From the NCBI RefSeq assembly GCF_000384315.1, contig NZ_ARVW01000001.1:3109746-3173745 (forward strand): DNA of 64,000 nt, written 5' to 3'. Below are positions 1 through 8,205 of the stretch, piece after piece; position 1 is the stretch's first letter, and every line of letters begins with the position of its first letter. The stretch comes from Amycolatopsis nigrescens CSC17Ta-90 (GTDB taxonomy: Bacteria; Actinomycetota; Actinomycetes; Mycobacteriales; Pseudonocardiaceae). Under the pieces are notes generated by a model. That model worked only from the letters and a program-made list of their open reading frames with translations, had not been told where the DNA came from and did not search any database. The position numbers and the translations under genes were made by a program.

Positions 1-1692
1 GTCGGTCACCCGCTCGAGTGCGACGATCACCGGCCACCAGGCGATCGCCTGCCGCCCGGCGGCCGAGGGCTCGACCACCACCTGCTGGAAGGCGGTCCGC
101 AGGTCGGCCAGCGCCCGGTAGGCCCGGCGGCGCGACCGGGACCGCTCGAGCCGCGCCTGTGCGGGCTCGGCCGGTGTCTCCGACGGCGCCAGCGCGGTGC
201 GGACGTAACCGGCCACCGTGTCCAGCCCGTCCGCGAGCATGCCGCCCACCCGCGGCCGCATGCTGCCCGGCCAGAGCAGGTAGCCGAAGACCAGCACGAT
301 GGCGCAGCCGAGCACGGTGTCCACCAGCCTGGCCAGCACCACGCCCCAGTCCCCGTGCGAGGACAGGTCCATCTGCAGGATGATCAGCGGGGTGACGAAG
401 GCGCTCAGGATCCCGTAGTTGCGCACCTTGCCGATCGCGACCCCGGCCGCGAGCAGCGCGATCAGCAGCACCAGCAGCCAGCCCTGCGCGCCGAGACCGA
501 GCACGGCGGCGCCGATGCCGACCCCGATCACGGTGCCGATCCCGCGCAGCACCGCCCTGCCGAACACCGAGCCGAAGTCCGGTTTCAGCACGATGCCCAC
601 GGTGAGCGTGATCCAGTAGGACCGCTCGAACGGCACCAGCAGACCGGCCACTTCCGCCAGCGTCACGCACAGGCAGAGCCGGAGCGCGGCCAGCCAGGTC
701 AGCCTGCCGAAGATCACCGAGTCGGCCAGCGCGCGCAGCCGTTCCCGCAGCGGCTCCGGGCTGCGTCGCTGCCGCTTCGCCCCGGACGTGATCTTCGCCA
801 GCCCCGCGTACAGCGGGGCGAACTCCGGGTCCGGTTCGGGCGCCGGCGGCAGCGGCTGGTCGGCGAGCACCGCGGTGGCCACCGCAGCCAGGTAGTCGAC
901 GGGCTCCTTCGGTGCCCGCCGCCCCGCGTTGAGCAGCGCCACCGAGGCTTCCACCGCGGGTGTGCTGGCGGCGAGCAGGTTGAGCAGCTTCCGGTAGGCC
1001 GCGTCCCGGCCGGACAGCCAGGACCTGGCGGTGAGCAGCCGGTCGTAGGCGGTGTTCATCGCGGTGGTCAGCTGGTGCCGGGCGGCCCGTGAGGTCTCCT
1101 CGTCGGCGGCGGAGAGCATCGCGGCCAGCTCGATGTAGACCTGCGCGACCGCGGTGCGCTCGGGGCTGGTCGCACGCACCGTCCAGGCCACCAGCGCGAC
1201 CAGCAGCCCCCATGCCGCGCCGGCCACGAAGCAGAGCAGGACGACCTCGGCCTGCACCCCGGTGGTGTGCTGCCCGGTGCCAAGCACGCAGAACACGAAC
1301 AGCTGCAGCGCGGCGATCGAGGCGTTGCTGCCGGCCGCGCTGACCAGTGCGGAGACCGCGGCGACCGCGATCACCGCCGGTACCGACGCGGCCGGGTTGC
1401 CGCCGGTGAGCAGCCCGACCAGGTAGCCCAGCGCGGCCGCGGCGGTGGCGCCGCCGAGCCGGCGCAGGCGGTACCGGTACGGCCCGGCCGCCTCGGACAG
1501 CACGGTCGGCAGCGCGCCGGTGGAGACCAGCGCGCCGAGCCGGATGTCGCCAAGCGCGAAACCGACGGCCAGCGGCACCGCCAGCGCGATCGGCGCGCGG
1601 ACCGCCCTTGTCCACGGCACCGGCACCGGCTTGCTGCGGAGCAGTTGGACCAGCCAGTGCGGCGCGGCGAAGTCGGGGCGGTTCCTGATCAC
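1..1692 (-). CDS. FUSC-family membrane protein, C-terminus cut by window edge
   Basis: About 564 residues are visible, open at the left edge. An N-terminal group of hydrophobic helices (about residues 25-155) is followed by a soluble helical linker (about 160-310). A second membrane half then carries the FUSC signature, FERSYWITLTVGIVLKPDF, followed by more helices and a charged C-terminal tail. This two-half layout is typical of fusaric-acid-resistance / aromatic-acid-exporter-like proteins in the inner membrane. The start chosen is GTG at 1692 (VIRNRPDF...); an in-frame GTG at 1710 is an alternative, and neither has a strong ribosome binding site. It is divergent from the SRPBCC gene at 1770. 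The transported substrate cannot be told from the sequence. Confidence 0.85.
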   Translation of the reverse strand, partial: MIRNRPDFAAPHWLVQLLRSKPVPVPWTRAVRAPIALAVPLAVGFALGDIRLGALVSTGALPTVLSEAAGPYRYRLRRLGGATAAAALGYLVGLLTGGNPAASVPAVIAVAAVSALVSAAGSNASIAALQLFVFCVLGTGQHTTGVQAEVVLLCFVAGAAWGLLVALVAWTVRATSPERTAVAQVYIELAAMLSAADEETSRAARHQLTTAMNTAYDRLLTARSWLSGRDAAYRKLLNLLAASTPAVEASVALLNAGRRAPKEPVDYLAAVATAVLADQPLPPAPEPDPEFAPLYAGLAKITSGAKRQRRSPEPLRERLRALADSVIFGRLTWLAALRLCLCVTLAEVAGLLVPFERSYWITLTVGIVLKPDFGSVFGRAVLRGIGTVIGVGIGAAVLGLGAQGWLLVLLIALLAAGVAIGKVRNYGILSAFVTPLIILQMDLSSHGDWGVVLARLVDTVLGCAIVLVFGYLLWPGSMRPRVGGMLADGLDTVAGYVRTALAPSETPAEPAQARLERSRSRRRAYRALADLRTAFQQVVVEPSAAGRQAIAWWPVIVALERVTD

Positions 1693-1769
1693 GCCACCAT
1701 CTTGACTCACGTAACCGGAACACCCAGTCTCATACTGCCCGGTAACATCGCGCCTGGAGGCCAGCCCTG

Positions 1770-2222
1770 ATGTCAGCGAAGAAGCACTCCTTCGAGATCA
1801 ACCGCACCAGCAGCGCGCCGCCGGCGAAGCTGTTCGAACTGGAGACCGACGGCGCGAACTGGTCGAACTGGGGCAAACCGCTGATCATGAGCTCCGGCTG
1901 GGCCGAGCGCGGCGACCAGGCCCCCGGCGGAGTCGGCGCCATCCGCAAGGTCGGCACCTGGCCGCTGCTGCTGCGCGAACGGACCCTCGAGTACGAACTG
2001 GACCGGCGCCACGTCTACACCTTCGCCGGCCCGGTCGCGCCGGCCAGGGACTACCGGGCCGAAGTGACCTTTTCCCCGAACGAACGCGGCGGCACCGACC
2101 TCCGCTGGGCCGGCTCGTTCAGTGCGATCCTGCCCGGCACCGGCGCGGTCACCGCGTTCGTGCTGCGCACCGTGATCCAGTTCCTCTCCGCCCGGCTGGT
2201 CCGCGCCGCCGAACGCGGCTAG
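1770..2222 (+). CDS. SRPBCC-family (polyketide cyclase/START-like) protein
   Basis: A 150-residue single-domain protein. The N-terminus (KKHSFEINRTSSAPPAKLFEL) matches the first strand and helix of the SRPBCC fold. The central FSPNERGGTDLRWAGSF segment and a long C-terminal helix complete the hydrophobic-cavity domain. Length fits the family. The ATG has GGAGG 8-10 bases upstream. There is no signal peptide, so it is cytoplasmic. It is divergent from the FUSC gene. Family members bind lipophilic ligands or act as cyclases; no ligand can be inferred here. Confidence 0.85.
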   Translation: MSAKKHSFEINRTSSAPPAKLFELETDGANWSNWGKPLIMSSGWAERGDQAPGGVGAIRKVGTWPLLLRERTLEYELDRRHVYTFAGPVAPARDYRAEVTFSPNERGGTDLRWAGSFSAILPGTGAVTAFVLRTVIQFLSARLVRAAERG

Positions 2223-2333
2223 CCCGACCGGGGTGCGCAAGCCCACATCTGCCACCCCGGCACAACCGGTCTCGTAGTGGGTACGTCCTCCTTGCTAATC
2301 CTGTTGCACGGCAAGGAAAAAGGGGGACGTGAC

Positions 2334-3128
2334 ATGACACAAAGGACAGGTGCGGCATTTCGGCGGGTGCTCGCCGGTTGCCTCGTCGGCCTGCTGCTCT
2401 TGGCCGGCTGCGCGCCGGACACCCCGGAAACCCCGCCGCAGAGCCAGTCCAACCCGGCACCGGCCGGTTCGCCGGTGCCGCAGCAGCCGTATCCGTTCGG
2501 CGAGGCGCAACAACAGGCTCCGGCCGGCGAGAACGGCCAGATCCCGGTGGTCCGGCGCATCCGGACCGACAAGCCGTACGTGTTCATCACCATCGACGAC
2601 GGCGCGGTCAAGGACCCGGACGCGCTCCGGCTGATCCAGCAGTCCGATGCCCGGCCGGTGCTCTTCCTCAACCAGCAGTACGTGTCCGGGCACGAGGACT
2701 ACTTCAAGTCCATTTTGGACAATACCGGCGCGGTGCTCGGGGACCACACGGTGGACCATCCGAACCTGCGCGGGAAGCCGTACGAGGTCCAGCGCAAGGA
2801 GATCTGCGAGGACGCGGACGACTTCGGCCGCGAACTGGGCACCCGGCCGGCGCTGTTCCGCCCGCCGTTCGGCAACTACGACCCGGCAACCCTGCGCGCG
2901 GCCGCCGCCTGCGGGATGCGCGCGGCGGTGCTGTGGAGCGCTTCGGTGAACGACGGCCAGGTGCAGTTCCAGCAGGGCGACCGGCTGCGGCCCGGCGACA
3001 TCGTGCTGATGCACTTCCGCAAGACCTTCGCCAAGGACTACACCGCCTTCCTCGACCAGGCCCGCCGCGACGGCCTCACCCCCGTCCCCCTCACCGACTT
3101 CCTCGCCCCCACCCCACCCGGCAAATAG
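2334..3128 (+). CDS. Polysaccharide deacetylase (NodB domain) lipoprotein
   Basis: A 264-residue lipoprotein with a NodB-homology domain, expected to remove N-acetyl groups from cell-wall or other polysaccharide outside the membrane. A hydrophobic N-terminus ends in the lipobox LLAGC (Cys26), followed by a Pro/Gln-rich linker (about 30-70). NodB motifs: TIDDG with Asp88/Asp89, metal-binding His138 and His142 (GDHTVDHP), RPPFG at 176-180, and IVLMHF near the C-terminus. The ATG at 2334 is chosen over an upstream in-frame start at 2277 because AGGGGG precedes it and the signal peptide then begins properly. The gene ends GGCAAATAG, so its stop codon is part of a repeated palindrome. Confidence 0.9.
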   Translation: MTQRTGAAFRRVLAGCLVGLLLLAGCAPDTPETPPQSQSNPAPAGSPVPQQPYPFGEAQQQAPAGENGQIPVVRRIRTDKPYVFITIDDGAVKDPDALRLIQQSDARPVLFLNQQYVSGHEDYFKSILDNTGAVLGDHTVDHPNLRGKPYEVQRKEICEDADDFGRELGTRPALFRPPFGNYDPATLRAAAACGMRAAVLWSASVNDGQVQFQQGDRLRPGDIVLMHFRKTFAKDYTAFLDQARRDGLTPVPLTDFLAPTPPGK

Positions 3129-3185
3129 CCGACTTTTTGCCCTTCCCGGACGCCACCTCAGGGGCAAATAGCCGACTTCTTGCCC
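3120..3185. terminator. Two tandem copies of the GCAAATAGCCGACT inverted repeat
   Basis: Copy 1 (3120-3142) has arms GGCAAA and TTTGCC around a 10-base loop. Copy 2 (3162-3185) has arms GGGCAA and TTGCCC around a similar loop. Copy 1 contains the TAG stop of the deacetylase gene; copy 2 ends one base before the TAA of the convergent CHAT gene. A third copy lies at 25280-25297. Likely a bidirectional terminator between convergent genes. Confidence 0.6.
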
Positions 3186-5771
3186 TTAACCGGCGCCGAG
3201 GCAGAGGAAGGGGCGGCGCAGCGGGTCGACGGCGGTCGCCTCGGCGAGGGCGAGCGCGGGCGAGGTGCCCGACGCCAGCCGCCGGTGCAGATCGGTCATG
3301 GTCTCCGCGGCGGCCTGGTCGCCCACCCTGGCCACCGCGCCGACCACCGTGCGGGACCCGCTGGCCAGCAGCGTGCCGGCGAAACCGAGCGCCTCCTCAC
3401 CGGGCCGGATGTGGCTCATCGCCAGCTCGCAGGCGGCCAGCACGACGTGCTCCGGCGGGCTGCCCAGCCGGGCCGTCTCGTGCGCGAACAGCGGCCCGTC
3501 CACCAGCTCCAGCCGCGAGAACAGCGCGTTCGCCGGTTCGTGCGCGCCGTGCGCGACCAGGTGCGCCATCCCGGACCCGTCCAGCGCCGCCAGCACGGTC
3601 GCGCTGGTCGCCTCCGGCCCGTCCACCACCCGGGCCTGCGGGTACACCGAGCGCAGCTGCCGCACCTCACCGATCGCGCCGGGCACCCCCGGCCCGCCGG
3701 CCAGCACGACCGGCCCGAGCGTCGGCTTGCTGGCCGCGGCCACCCACGCGGTCGCCGACGGCACGATCGACACCGGCCGCCCGCGCAACGACGGCAGCGC
3801 CGGCCACGGCAGCGCGTACAGCGGCCCGATCGGCACGATCACCAGCTCCCGGTCGCCGAGCACCTCGGCCAGCGGCTCGACCAGCATCCGGTCCAGCAGC
3901 GCGGACCGGTGCTGCGCGGAGGCGGTGACCGCCTTGACCAGCGGATCGGGCAGGTGGTCCGGGGCGAGCGCGTCCAGGTCCGCGTGCAGCTGCCTTGCCA
4001 CCTCGACCGTCTCGGCCAGCGCGCCGAGCCGGATCAGGGAGAACCGGCCGTCGCGGACCACCACCGCGGCCAGCGCGTCGCCATGGCCGACCAGGCTGAC
4101 CAGCACCCGGTCACCGAGCCGCTCGGCCACCTCGTCCGGGCTGCTGACCGGCCGCGGCCTGCCCCACGGGCTGGTGTGCCAGCCGAGCCTGCTCGCCTCG
4201 CGCTGCAGCCAGGCGTACCGGCTCTCCAGCCCGGTCACCCGCTTGCCAGCCAGCCGGTCCTGCTGCACGGTGCGCTGCACATGCCGCATCTCGGTGATGT
4301 GCTTTGCCAGCACGGTGTCCTCGATGATCGGCAGCGGCTCGTACCGGTAGACCTGCGCCCTGGTGCGCTCCTGCCAGCCGAACAGCCGCCGCGCGTCGGC
4401 CTGGCCGCGCGCCCTGTCCAGCACCAGCCCGACCGCGAGCTGACCCAGTTCCTGCCCGTGCACCGCGGTGCCGCACAGCAGGTCCAGCCCGCCCATCCGG
4501 TCGCGGACCCGGCCAAGCTCGGCCAGTCCGGCCCTGGCCTGTGCCAGCGCGGAACGAGGCCGCCCGGTGGCCACCGCCAGCTCCGCCTTGCACAGCCGCA
4601 GCAGCATCCGGTGGTCCACCGGGGTGGTCTGCCGCGGCTTCGGCACCTTGGCGAGCAGCTCCTCGGCGGCCGCGACCGCGCCGCGGCGCAGGTGCAGCCG
4701 GACCGCGAGCAGCCTGGCCACCGCCGCCTCGTCGCGCAGCCCGAGCCCGGCCAGCCGCCCGGCCAGCGCGACCAGCCCGGCGGCGAGTTTCGCGGCCGGA
4801 CGGCTTCCGGTCCGCTCCAGCGCGTCCATGGCGTCCGCGCGCAGCCTGGTCAGCGCGGCCACCTCGGCCCAGTGCACGTTGCCGCGCCGGACGAACCGCC
4901 GCCTCGCCGCCGTCGCGAGCGCCCTGGCCAGCGGGAAGTCACCGTCCAGGATGGCCGCGGCGGCGCGCGCGACCTCGGCCTCGGCAACGTCCTGGATCAC
5001 CCGGTTGCGGCGCAGCTCGGGTAGCGCCTCGTCCAGGTGCCGGGCCGCCTCGTCGGCGAGGCCGGCCACCAGCAGCGCCCGCGCCTGGTCCAGCCGCACC
5101 CTGGTCAGCCAGCCCGGCGCGGCCTGCTCCAGGATGCGCGCGGCCTCCTCGTAGTGCCGCAGCGCTTCCGGGATCTCCCCGACCAGCTGGGCCAGATCGC
5201 CGAGGCCGTGCCGCGCCTTGCCCTCCAGCCGGGTGAGCTGGTTCGCCTTGGCCAGCTGCATGCTCCGGTGCAGGTCGGCGGAGGCGTGGTCCGGGCTGCC
5301 CATGCTGGCGTGAATCTGGGCACGGTTCATGAACGTCTTGGTGAGCAGGTCGCCGTCACCCTCGCCGAGCTCTTCCAGCGCCGGAATGATCGCGTCGAAC
5401 AGGCTCAGCGCCTCGACCGAGCGGCCGATTCGCCAGAGCAGCAGGGCACGCTGCAACCCGGCCACCGAGCCCAGGGTGGTCCGAGCTCCGCCGGGCGCCA
5501 GCCGGGTCACCACCTCTTCGGCCAGCCGGAGGTGCGCCAGTCCCTTGGTGGTGGATCCGCTCTCCGCCTCGGCCGAGGCCAGGCTGATCAGCACCCGTAC
5601 CCGGAGTTCGGTGGCCACCGGACCGGCCGCGTCGCCAAGCCGGCGAAGCGCCCGTTGCAACAGCCTGGCGGCGTCCGCGGGGCGCGCGTCGGCGGCGGCT
5701 GTGGTGGCGCGGCGATACAGCTCGTCGGCCGCGCGCACAACTCGGCTCGGCGGTTCAGCGGACCCAGGCAC
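3186..5771 (-). CDS. TPR-CHAT caspase-like protease
   Basis: An 861-residue protein. About residues 10-480 are alpha-helical TPR-like repeats (many LxxA...GxxxxA units). The C-terminal 300 residues form a CHAT domain, a caspase/separase-clan cysteine protease. The catalytic dyad is visible: His741 in LVAHG and Cys781 in VVLAACE, with the usual spacing of about 40 residues. No signal peptide or membrane helix is seen, so it should be cytoplasmic. It is the last gene of a six-gene minus-strand unit, 49 bp after the gene ending at 5821. The start is GTG 5771 with only a weak ribosome site. TPR-CHAT is also the architecture of Csx29 of type III-E CRISPR, but no CRISPR component is present here. 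The substrate is unknown; neighbours in the operon are candidates. Confidence 0.9.
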   Translation of the reverse strand: MPGSAEPPSRVVRAADELYRRATTAAADARPADAARLLQRALRRLGDAAGPVATELRVRVLISLASAEAESGSTTKGLAHLRLAEEVVTRLAPGGARTTLGSVAGLQRALLLWRIGRSVEALSLFDAIIPALEELGEGDGDLLTKTFMNRAQIHASMGSPDHASADLHRSMQLAKANQLTRLEGKARHGLGDLAQLVGEIPEALRHYEEAARILEQAAPGWLTRVRLDQARALLVAGLADEAARHLDEALPELRRNRVIQDVAEAEVARAAAAILDGDFPLARALATAARRRFVRRGNVHWAEVAALTRLRADAMDALERTGSRPAAKLAAGLVALAGRLAGLGLRDEAAVARLLAVRLHLRRGAVAAAEELLAKVPKPRQTTPVDHRMLLRLCKAELAVATGRPRSALAQARAGLAELGRVRDRMGGLDLLCGTAVHGQELGQLAVGLVLDRARGQADARRLFGWQERTRAQVYRYEPLPIIEDTVLAKHITEMRHVQRTVQQDRLAGKRVTGLESRYAWLQREASRLGWHTSPWGRPRPVSSPDEVAERLGDRVLVSLVGHGDALAAVVVRDGRFSLIRLGALAETVEVARQLHADLDALAPDHLPDPLVKAVTASAQHRSALLDRMLVEPLAEVLGDRELVIVPIGPLYALPWPALPSLRGRPVSIVPSATAWVAAASKPTLGPVVLAGGPGVPGAIGEVRQLRSVYPQARVVDGPEATSATVLAALDGSGMAHLVAHGAHEPANALFSRLELVDGPLFAHETARLGSPPEHVVLAACELAMSHIRPGEEALGFAGTLLASGSRTVVGAVARVGDQAAAETMTDLHRRLASGTSPALALAEATAVDPLRRPFLCLGAG

Positions 5772-5820
5772 GCGCCCTATAGGAGCACATCCGTGAATAC
5801 GAGACGACGGCCGGTAACCC

Positions 5821-6300
5821 TCACAGCACCACGGTGGGCGTGACCACGGTCCGCCGGTTCGCCGCGGCGCCGATGTGCACCATTATCTGGGTGGTGCCGG
5901 TGGGCACGTCGTCCAGCACGAACCGGCCGCCCTCGTCCGCGGTGGTCGAGGTCGCGCCGTGTTCGGCGACCCTGACCTCCACCCCGTACTCGCCGGCCGG
6001 CACCAGCCAGCCGTCGATCCGGTGGTGCGTGCCGATCTTGGTCAGGTTGATCATCACGGTCAGGTCGCTGACGGTGAACGTGATGGTGCCCTGGTCGCCA
6101 CGGACCCCGGACCGCGCGTCGGCGCGCTCCCAACGCGCGACCTCCACGTCCAGGTCCTCCAGCGCGATGGCGAACTGCACCCGCTCCACCAGGTCGGCCG
6201 GCAGCGGGTCGAGCTCGTCGACGAGCCTGCCGATGTCTTCGAGCAGCTTGAGGTCGTCAGGGTGGGTACTGCCGCCCCCCGCCAACTGAAACTCGTTCAT
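5821..6300 (-). CDS. Small protein with C-terminal carboxypeptidase-regulatory-like beta-sandwich
   Basis: 159 residues. Residues about 12-58 form an acidic helical segment rich in Leu, Asp and Glu (LLEDIGRLVDEL...). From about residue 68 alternating beta-strands appear, with the pattern seen in carboxypeptidase regulatory-like or transthyretin-like domains (VPAGEYGVEV, then GRFVLDDVPTG). There is no signal peptide. Its ATG shares one base with the sigma-factor stop (TGATG), so translation is coupled to the sigma gene; the TPR-CHAT gene follows. I infer a regulatory partner, either an anti-sigma-like factor or a protease substrate. That role is inference from position only; no enzymatic motif is seen. 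Confidence 0.75.
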   Translation of the reverse strand: MNEFQLAGGGSTHPDDLKLLEDIGRLVDELDPLPADLVERVQFAIALEDLDVEVARWERADARSGVRGDQGTITFTVSDLTVMINLTKIGTHHRIDGWLVPAGEYGVEVRVAEHGATSTTADEGGRFVLDDVPTGTTQIMVHIGAAANRRTVVTPTVVL

Positions 6301-6911
6301 CAGCTGCCCCCTTCGCTGTCCAACAGGTCACGCATCGACTTCAGACAGCGGCCCCTGGTCGGCCCGATACTGCCGTGTGGCATCCGCAGCGCCTCGGCGA
6401 CAAGGCGATACTCCGAACGCCCCGCCAGCACCGTCATCCGCAGCAGCTCCTGGCACCGCTGGGGCAGCCGGCTGAAAGCGGCCCAGATCTCCCGGTCCCG
6501 GTCCGCCCGCAGCACCTCCGCCTCCGGTGTCGGATGGGTCTGCTGCTCGGTCTCCACCAGCGCCGTGGTCTCCTCGGTGAGCGGCACCGGTGCGGGCTTG
6601 CGCCCGAAGCTCCGTTGCGCCTCGCGGCGGGTGGTGGTGATCAACCACCCCGCCAGTGCGCGCGGTTCGTTCAACTGCTCCAGCCGGCTGAACAGCGCCA
6701 GCCACACCGTCTGCACCACGTCCTCCGCGGTGTGCCGGTCAAGGCCGTTGCCCCGAGCGACGTGCCACACCAGTGGCGTCAGCTCCTTGACCAGCCGGTT
6801 CATCGCCTGCCGGTCACCTGCCCTCGCCGCATGCATGCAGGCCGCGTACAGCTCATGGCCGTGCAGGCCCTCCCACGGTGGGTCCGCCTCGACGGTCCGA
6901 ACTTCCGTCAC
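6300..6911 (-). CDS. ECF-type RNA polymerase sigma factor
   Basis: 203 residues with region 2 at about 30-100 (TAEDVVQTVWLALF; WLITTTRREA) and region 4 at about 140-200 (LPQRCQELLRM, then a helix-turn-helix LVAEALRMPHGSIGPTRGRC). Length is normal for an ECF sigma factor. It should direct polymerase to a small regulon, probably including its own operon. The GTG start at 6911 lies 102 bp after the inhibitor gene, so an internal promoter is possible. The TGATG overlap couples it to the next gene. No zinc-finger anti-sigma gene is adjacent, which makes the following small protein or the proteases candidate regulators. Confidence 0.9.
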   Translation of the reverse strand: MTEVRTVEADPPWEGLHGHELYAACMHAARAGDRQAMNRLVKELTPLVWHVARGNGLDRHTAEDVVQTVWLALFSRLEQLNEPRALAGWLITTTRREAQRSFGRKPAPVPLTEETTALVETEQQTHPTPEAEVLRADRDREIWAAFSRLPQRCQELLRMTVLAGRSEYRLVAEALRMPHGSIGPTRGRCLKSMRDLLDSEGGS

Positions 6912-7013
6912 CGCATCCGCCCCACTTCCGATTGGTGCTCCTCAAGTCGGTGTTCGAAGTATCGCGGCATCTACCGAATAGGTGAGCGTCGAGGTCGTCC
7001 CCAGATACATGTG

Positions 7014-7379
7014 TCACTCGCTTGGAGTAGTCGGAAAGTCGGTCGTTAACACAAACGTGAGCTCACGGCGCGGTTCTGTTTCCCACGGCCGCGCCAGTTC
7101 GGCCTTGAGCAGGTGCCGGCCGGCGCCGACGATGTCGAACGCCAGCCGGCGGACCCCACCCATTCCCGGCGGCCCCGCCCCCGCGGCCGCCCGGCCCCCT
7201 TCAGGGTGGCCCTGTTCCCCCTGGACATGCTCGTCCACCAGCACCCGCACCCCCGCCGGCAGCCGCCATCGCCACCGGTATCCGGATGCCGGGACCTCGC
7301 GGAGCCGCAGCTCCACGGTGTCCCCTACGCGCAGTTCGGTCGGCACCCCCGCGTCGACCTGCGCGATCTGAACGAGCAC
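7014..7379 (-). CDS. Chagasin-type cysteine protease inhibitor (I42 family)
   Basis: 121 residues, a single immunoglobulin-like I42 domain. All three inhibitory loops are visible: VPASGYRW (residues 29-36, like the NPTTGY loop), PGMGGV (71-76, the Gly-Gly loop) and RPW (97-99). Family members plug the active site of papain-like (C1) peptidases, and such a peptidase is encoded two genes upstream at 8206-9357. There is no signal peptide, unlike many I42 proteins, so enzyme and inhibitor should meet in the cytoplasm. The GTG start at 7379 is preceded by GAGAGGGAG. An 81-bp gap separates it from the repeat-protein gene. Confidence 0.9.
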   Translation of the reverse strand: MLVQIAQVDAGVPTELRVGDTVELRLREVPASGYRWRWRLPAGVRVLVDEHVQGEQGHPEGGRAAAGAGPPGMGGVRRLAFDIVGAGRHLLKAELARPWETEPRRELTFVLTTDFPTTPSE

Positions 7380-7460
7380 GCTCCCTCTCCCGGGTTCTTC
7401 AGGGCGGCGGTGACCGGCGGCCCCCTCGACTGCCGGCCACCGCCTGTCTCGAGTAGTTCC

Positions 7461-8174
7461 TCAGACCAGCAACTGGTCGATCTGGCCCAAGGCGTCCTCG
7501 TGGTAGCTCACCGGGATCCGGTGGTTCCTGGCCATCAGTGCCAGCAGCACCAGGTGGCCGTGCCCGGAGTCGGATCCCGGCGAAAGCCGCTTCCAGCCCA
7601 CGCCGTGCACGAAAGCCCACACGCCCGGCGAAGAGTCGTACGAGTACAGGGCCGTGATGCCCCGGTTGTGCACCCAGCCGTCACCCTGCTCGGCGGTGAC
7701 CGGTGCGGGCGCGGCAGCACCGCCGTTCCCGCCGTTGCGCTGCGGCGGGTTGTACGGCTCCCAGCCGTTCGGCGCGACCGGCGGCGGGCCGTAAGGCTCC
7801 CAACCGGTAGGTGCGACGGCGGGACGCGGCGGGGTGTACGGCTCCCAGCCCGTCGGCGCCACCGGCGGCGGGCTGTAGGGCTCCCACCCGGTCGGTGCGA
7901 CCGCGGGACGGCCGGCCGGCGGGCTGTACGGCTCCCAGCCGTTGGGCGCGACCGCGGGACGCGGCGGGGTGTAGGGCTCCCACCCAGTGGGCGCGACCGC
8001 GGGACGGCCGGCGGGCGGGCTGTAGGGCTCCCAGCCCATCGGCGCCACCGGCGGCGGGCCCTCCGGGGTCCAGTTGGGCGGGACCGGCGGCTGGTTCTCC
8101 TCGAGCCGCTCCACGTCACCCCCAGACCGGTCCTCGTTGTCCGGAGGCTGCGCCTTCTTCTCGGTGTTCGTCAT
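7461..8174 (-). CDS. WEPY-repeat protein sharing its C-terminal domain with the adjacent peptidase
   Basis: 237 residues in three parts: an acidic N-terminus (1-38); seven imperfect Pro-rich repeats ending in GWEPY(S/T/G/N)PP (about 41-144); and a C-terminal domain (about 165-237). The C-terminal domain contains VWAFVHGVGWKRLS and then L..L..MARNHRIPVS. The same pattern (GWAYLENLGWTRLS ... ARAGGHPVAP) ends the C1 peptidase encoded just upstream, so the two proteins share a domain. There is no signal peptide or membrane helix. It lies 31 bp after the peptidase gene and before the inhibitor. Function is unknown; a scaffold, adaptor or substrate for the protease system is plausible inference. 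Confidence 0.8.
   Translation of the reverse strand: MTNTEKKAQPPDNEDRSGGDVERLEENQPPVPPNWTPEGPPPVAPMGWEPYSPPAGRPAVAPTGWEPYTPPRPAVAPNGWEPYSPPAGRPAVAPTGWEPYSPPPVAPTGWEPYTPPRPAVAPTGWEPYGPPPVAPNGWEPYNPPQRNGGNGGAAAPAPVTAEQGDGWVHNRGITALYSYDSSPGVWAFVHGVGWKRLSPGSDSGHGHLVLLALMARNHRIPVSYHEDALGQIDQLLV
7743..8054 (-). repeat. Seven tandem Pro/Trp repeat units inside the WEPY protein gene
   Basis: On the minus strand the units read roughly (R)P(A)VAP-x-GWEPY-x-PP, with lengths alternating between about 12 and 18 residues. The DNA of several units is almost identical, which suggests recent duplication or slippage. Unit number may vary between strains. Confidence 0.8.
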
Positions 8175-8205
8175 CGCTGTTCGCTCCCCTGCTTGTTGCC
8201 AGGCC

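Noticed and set aside
3186..5771. Type III-E CRISPR component (Csx29)
   Set aside because: The TPR-CHAT layout is shared but no Cas7-11, Csx30 or CRISPR array is seen; kept as a general TPR-CHAT protease.
7743..8054. Possible CRISPR-like direct repeats
   Set aside because: They are in-frame coding repeats (WEPY units) without spacers of constant length or any cas gene.
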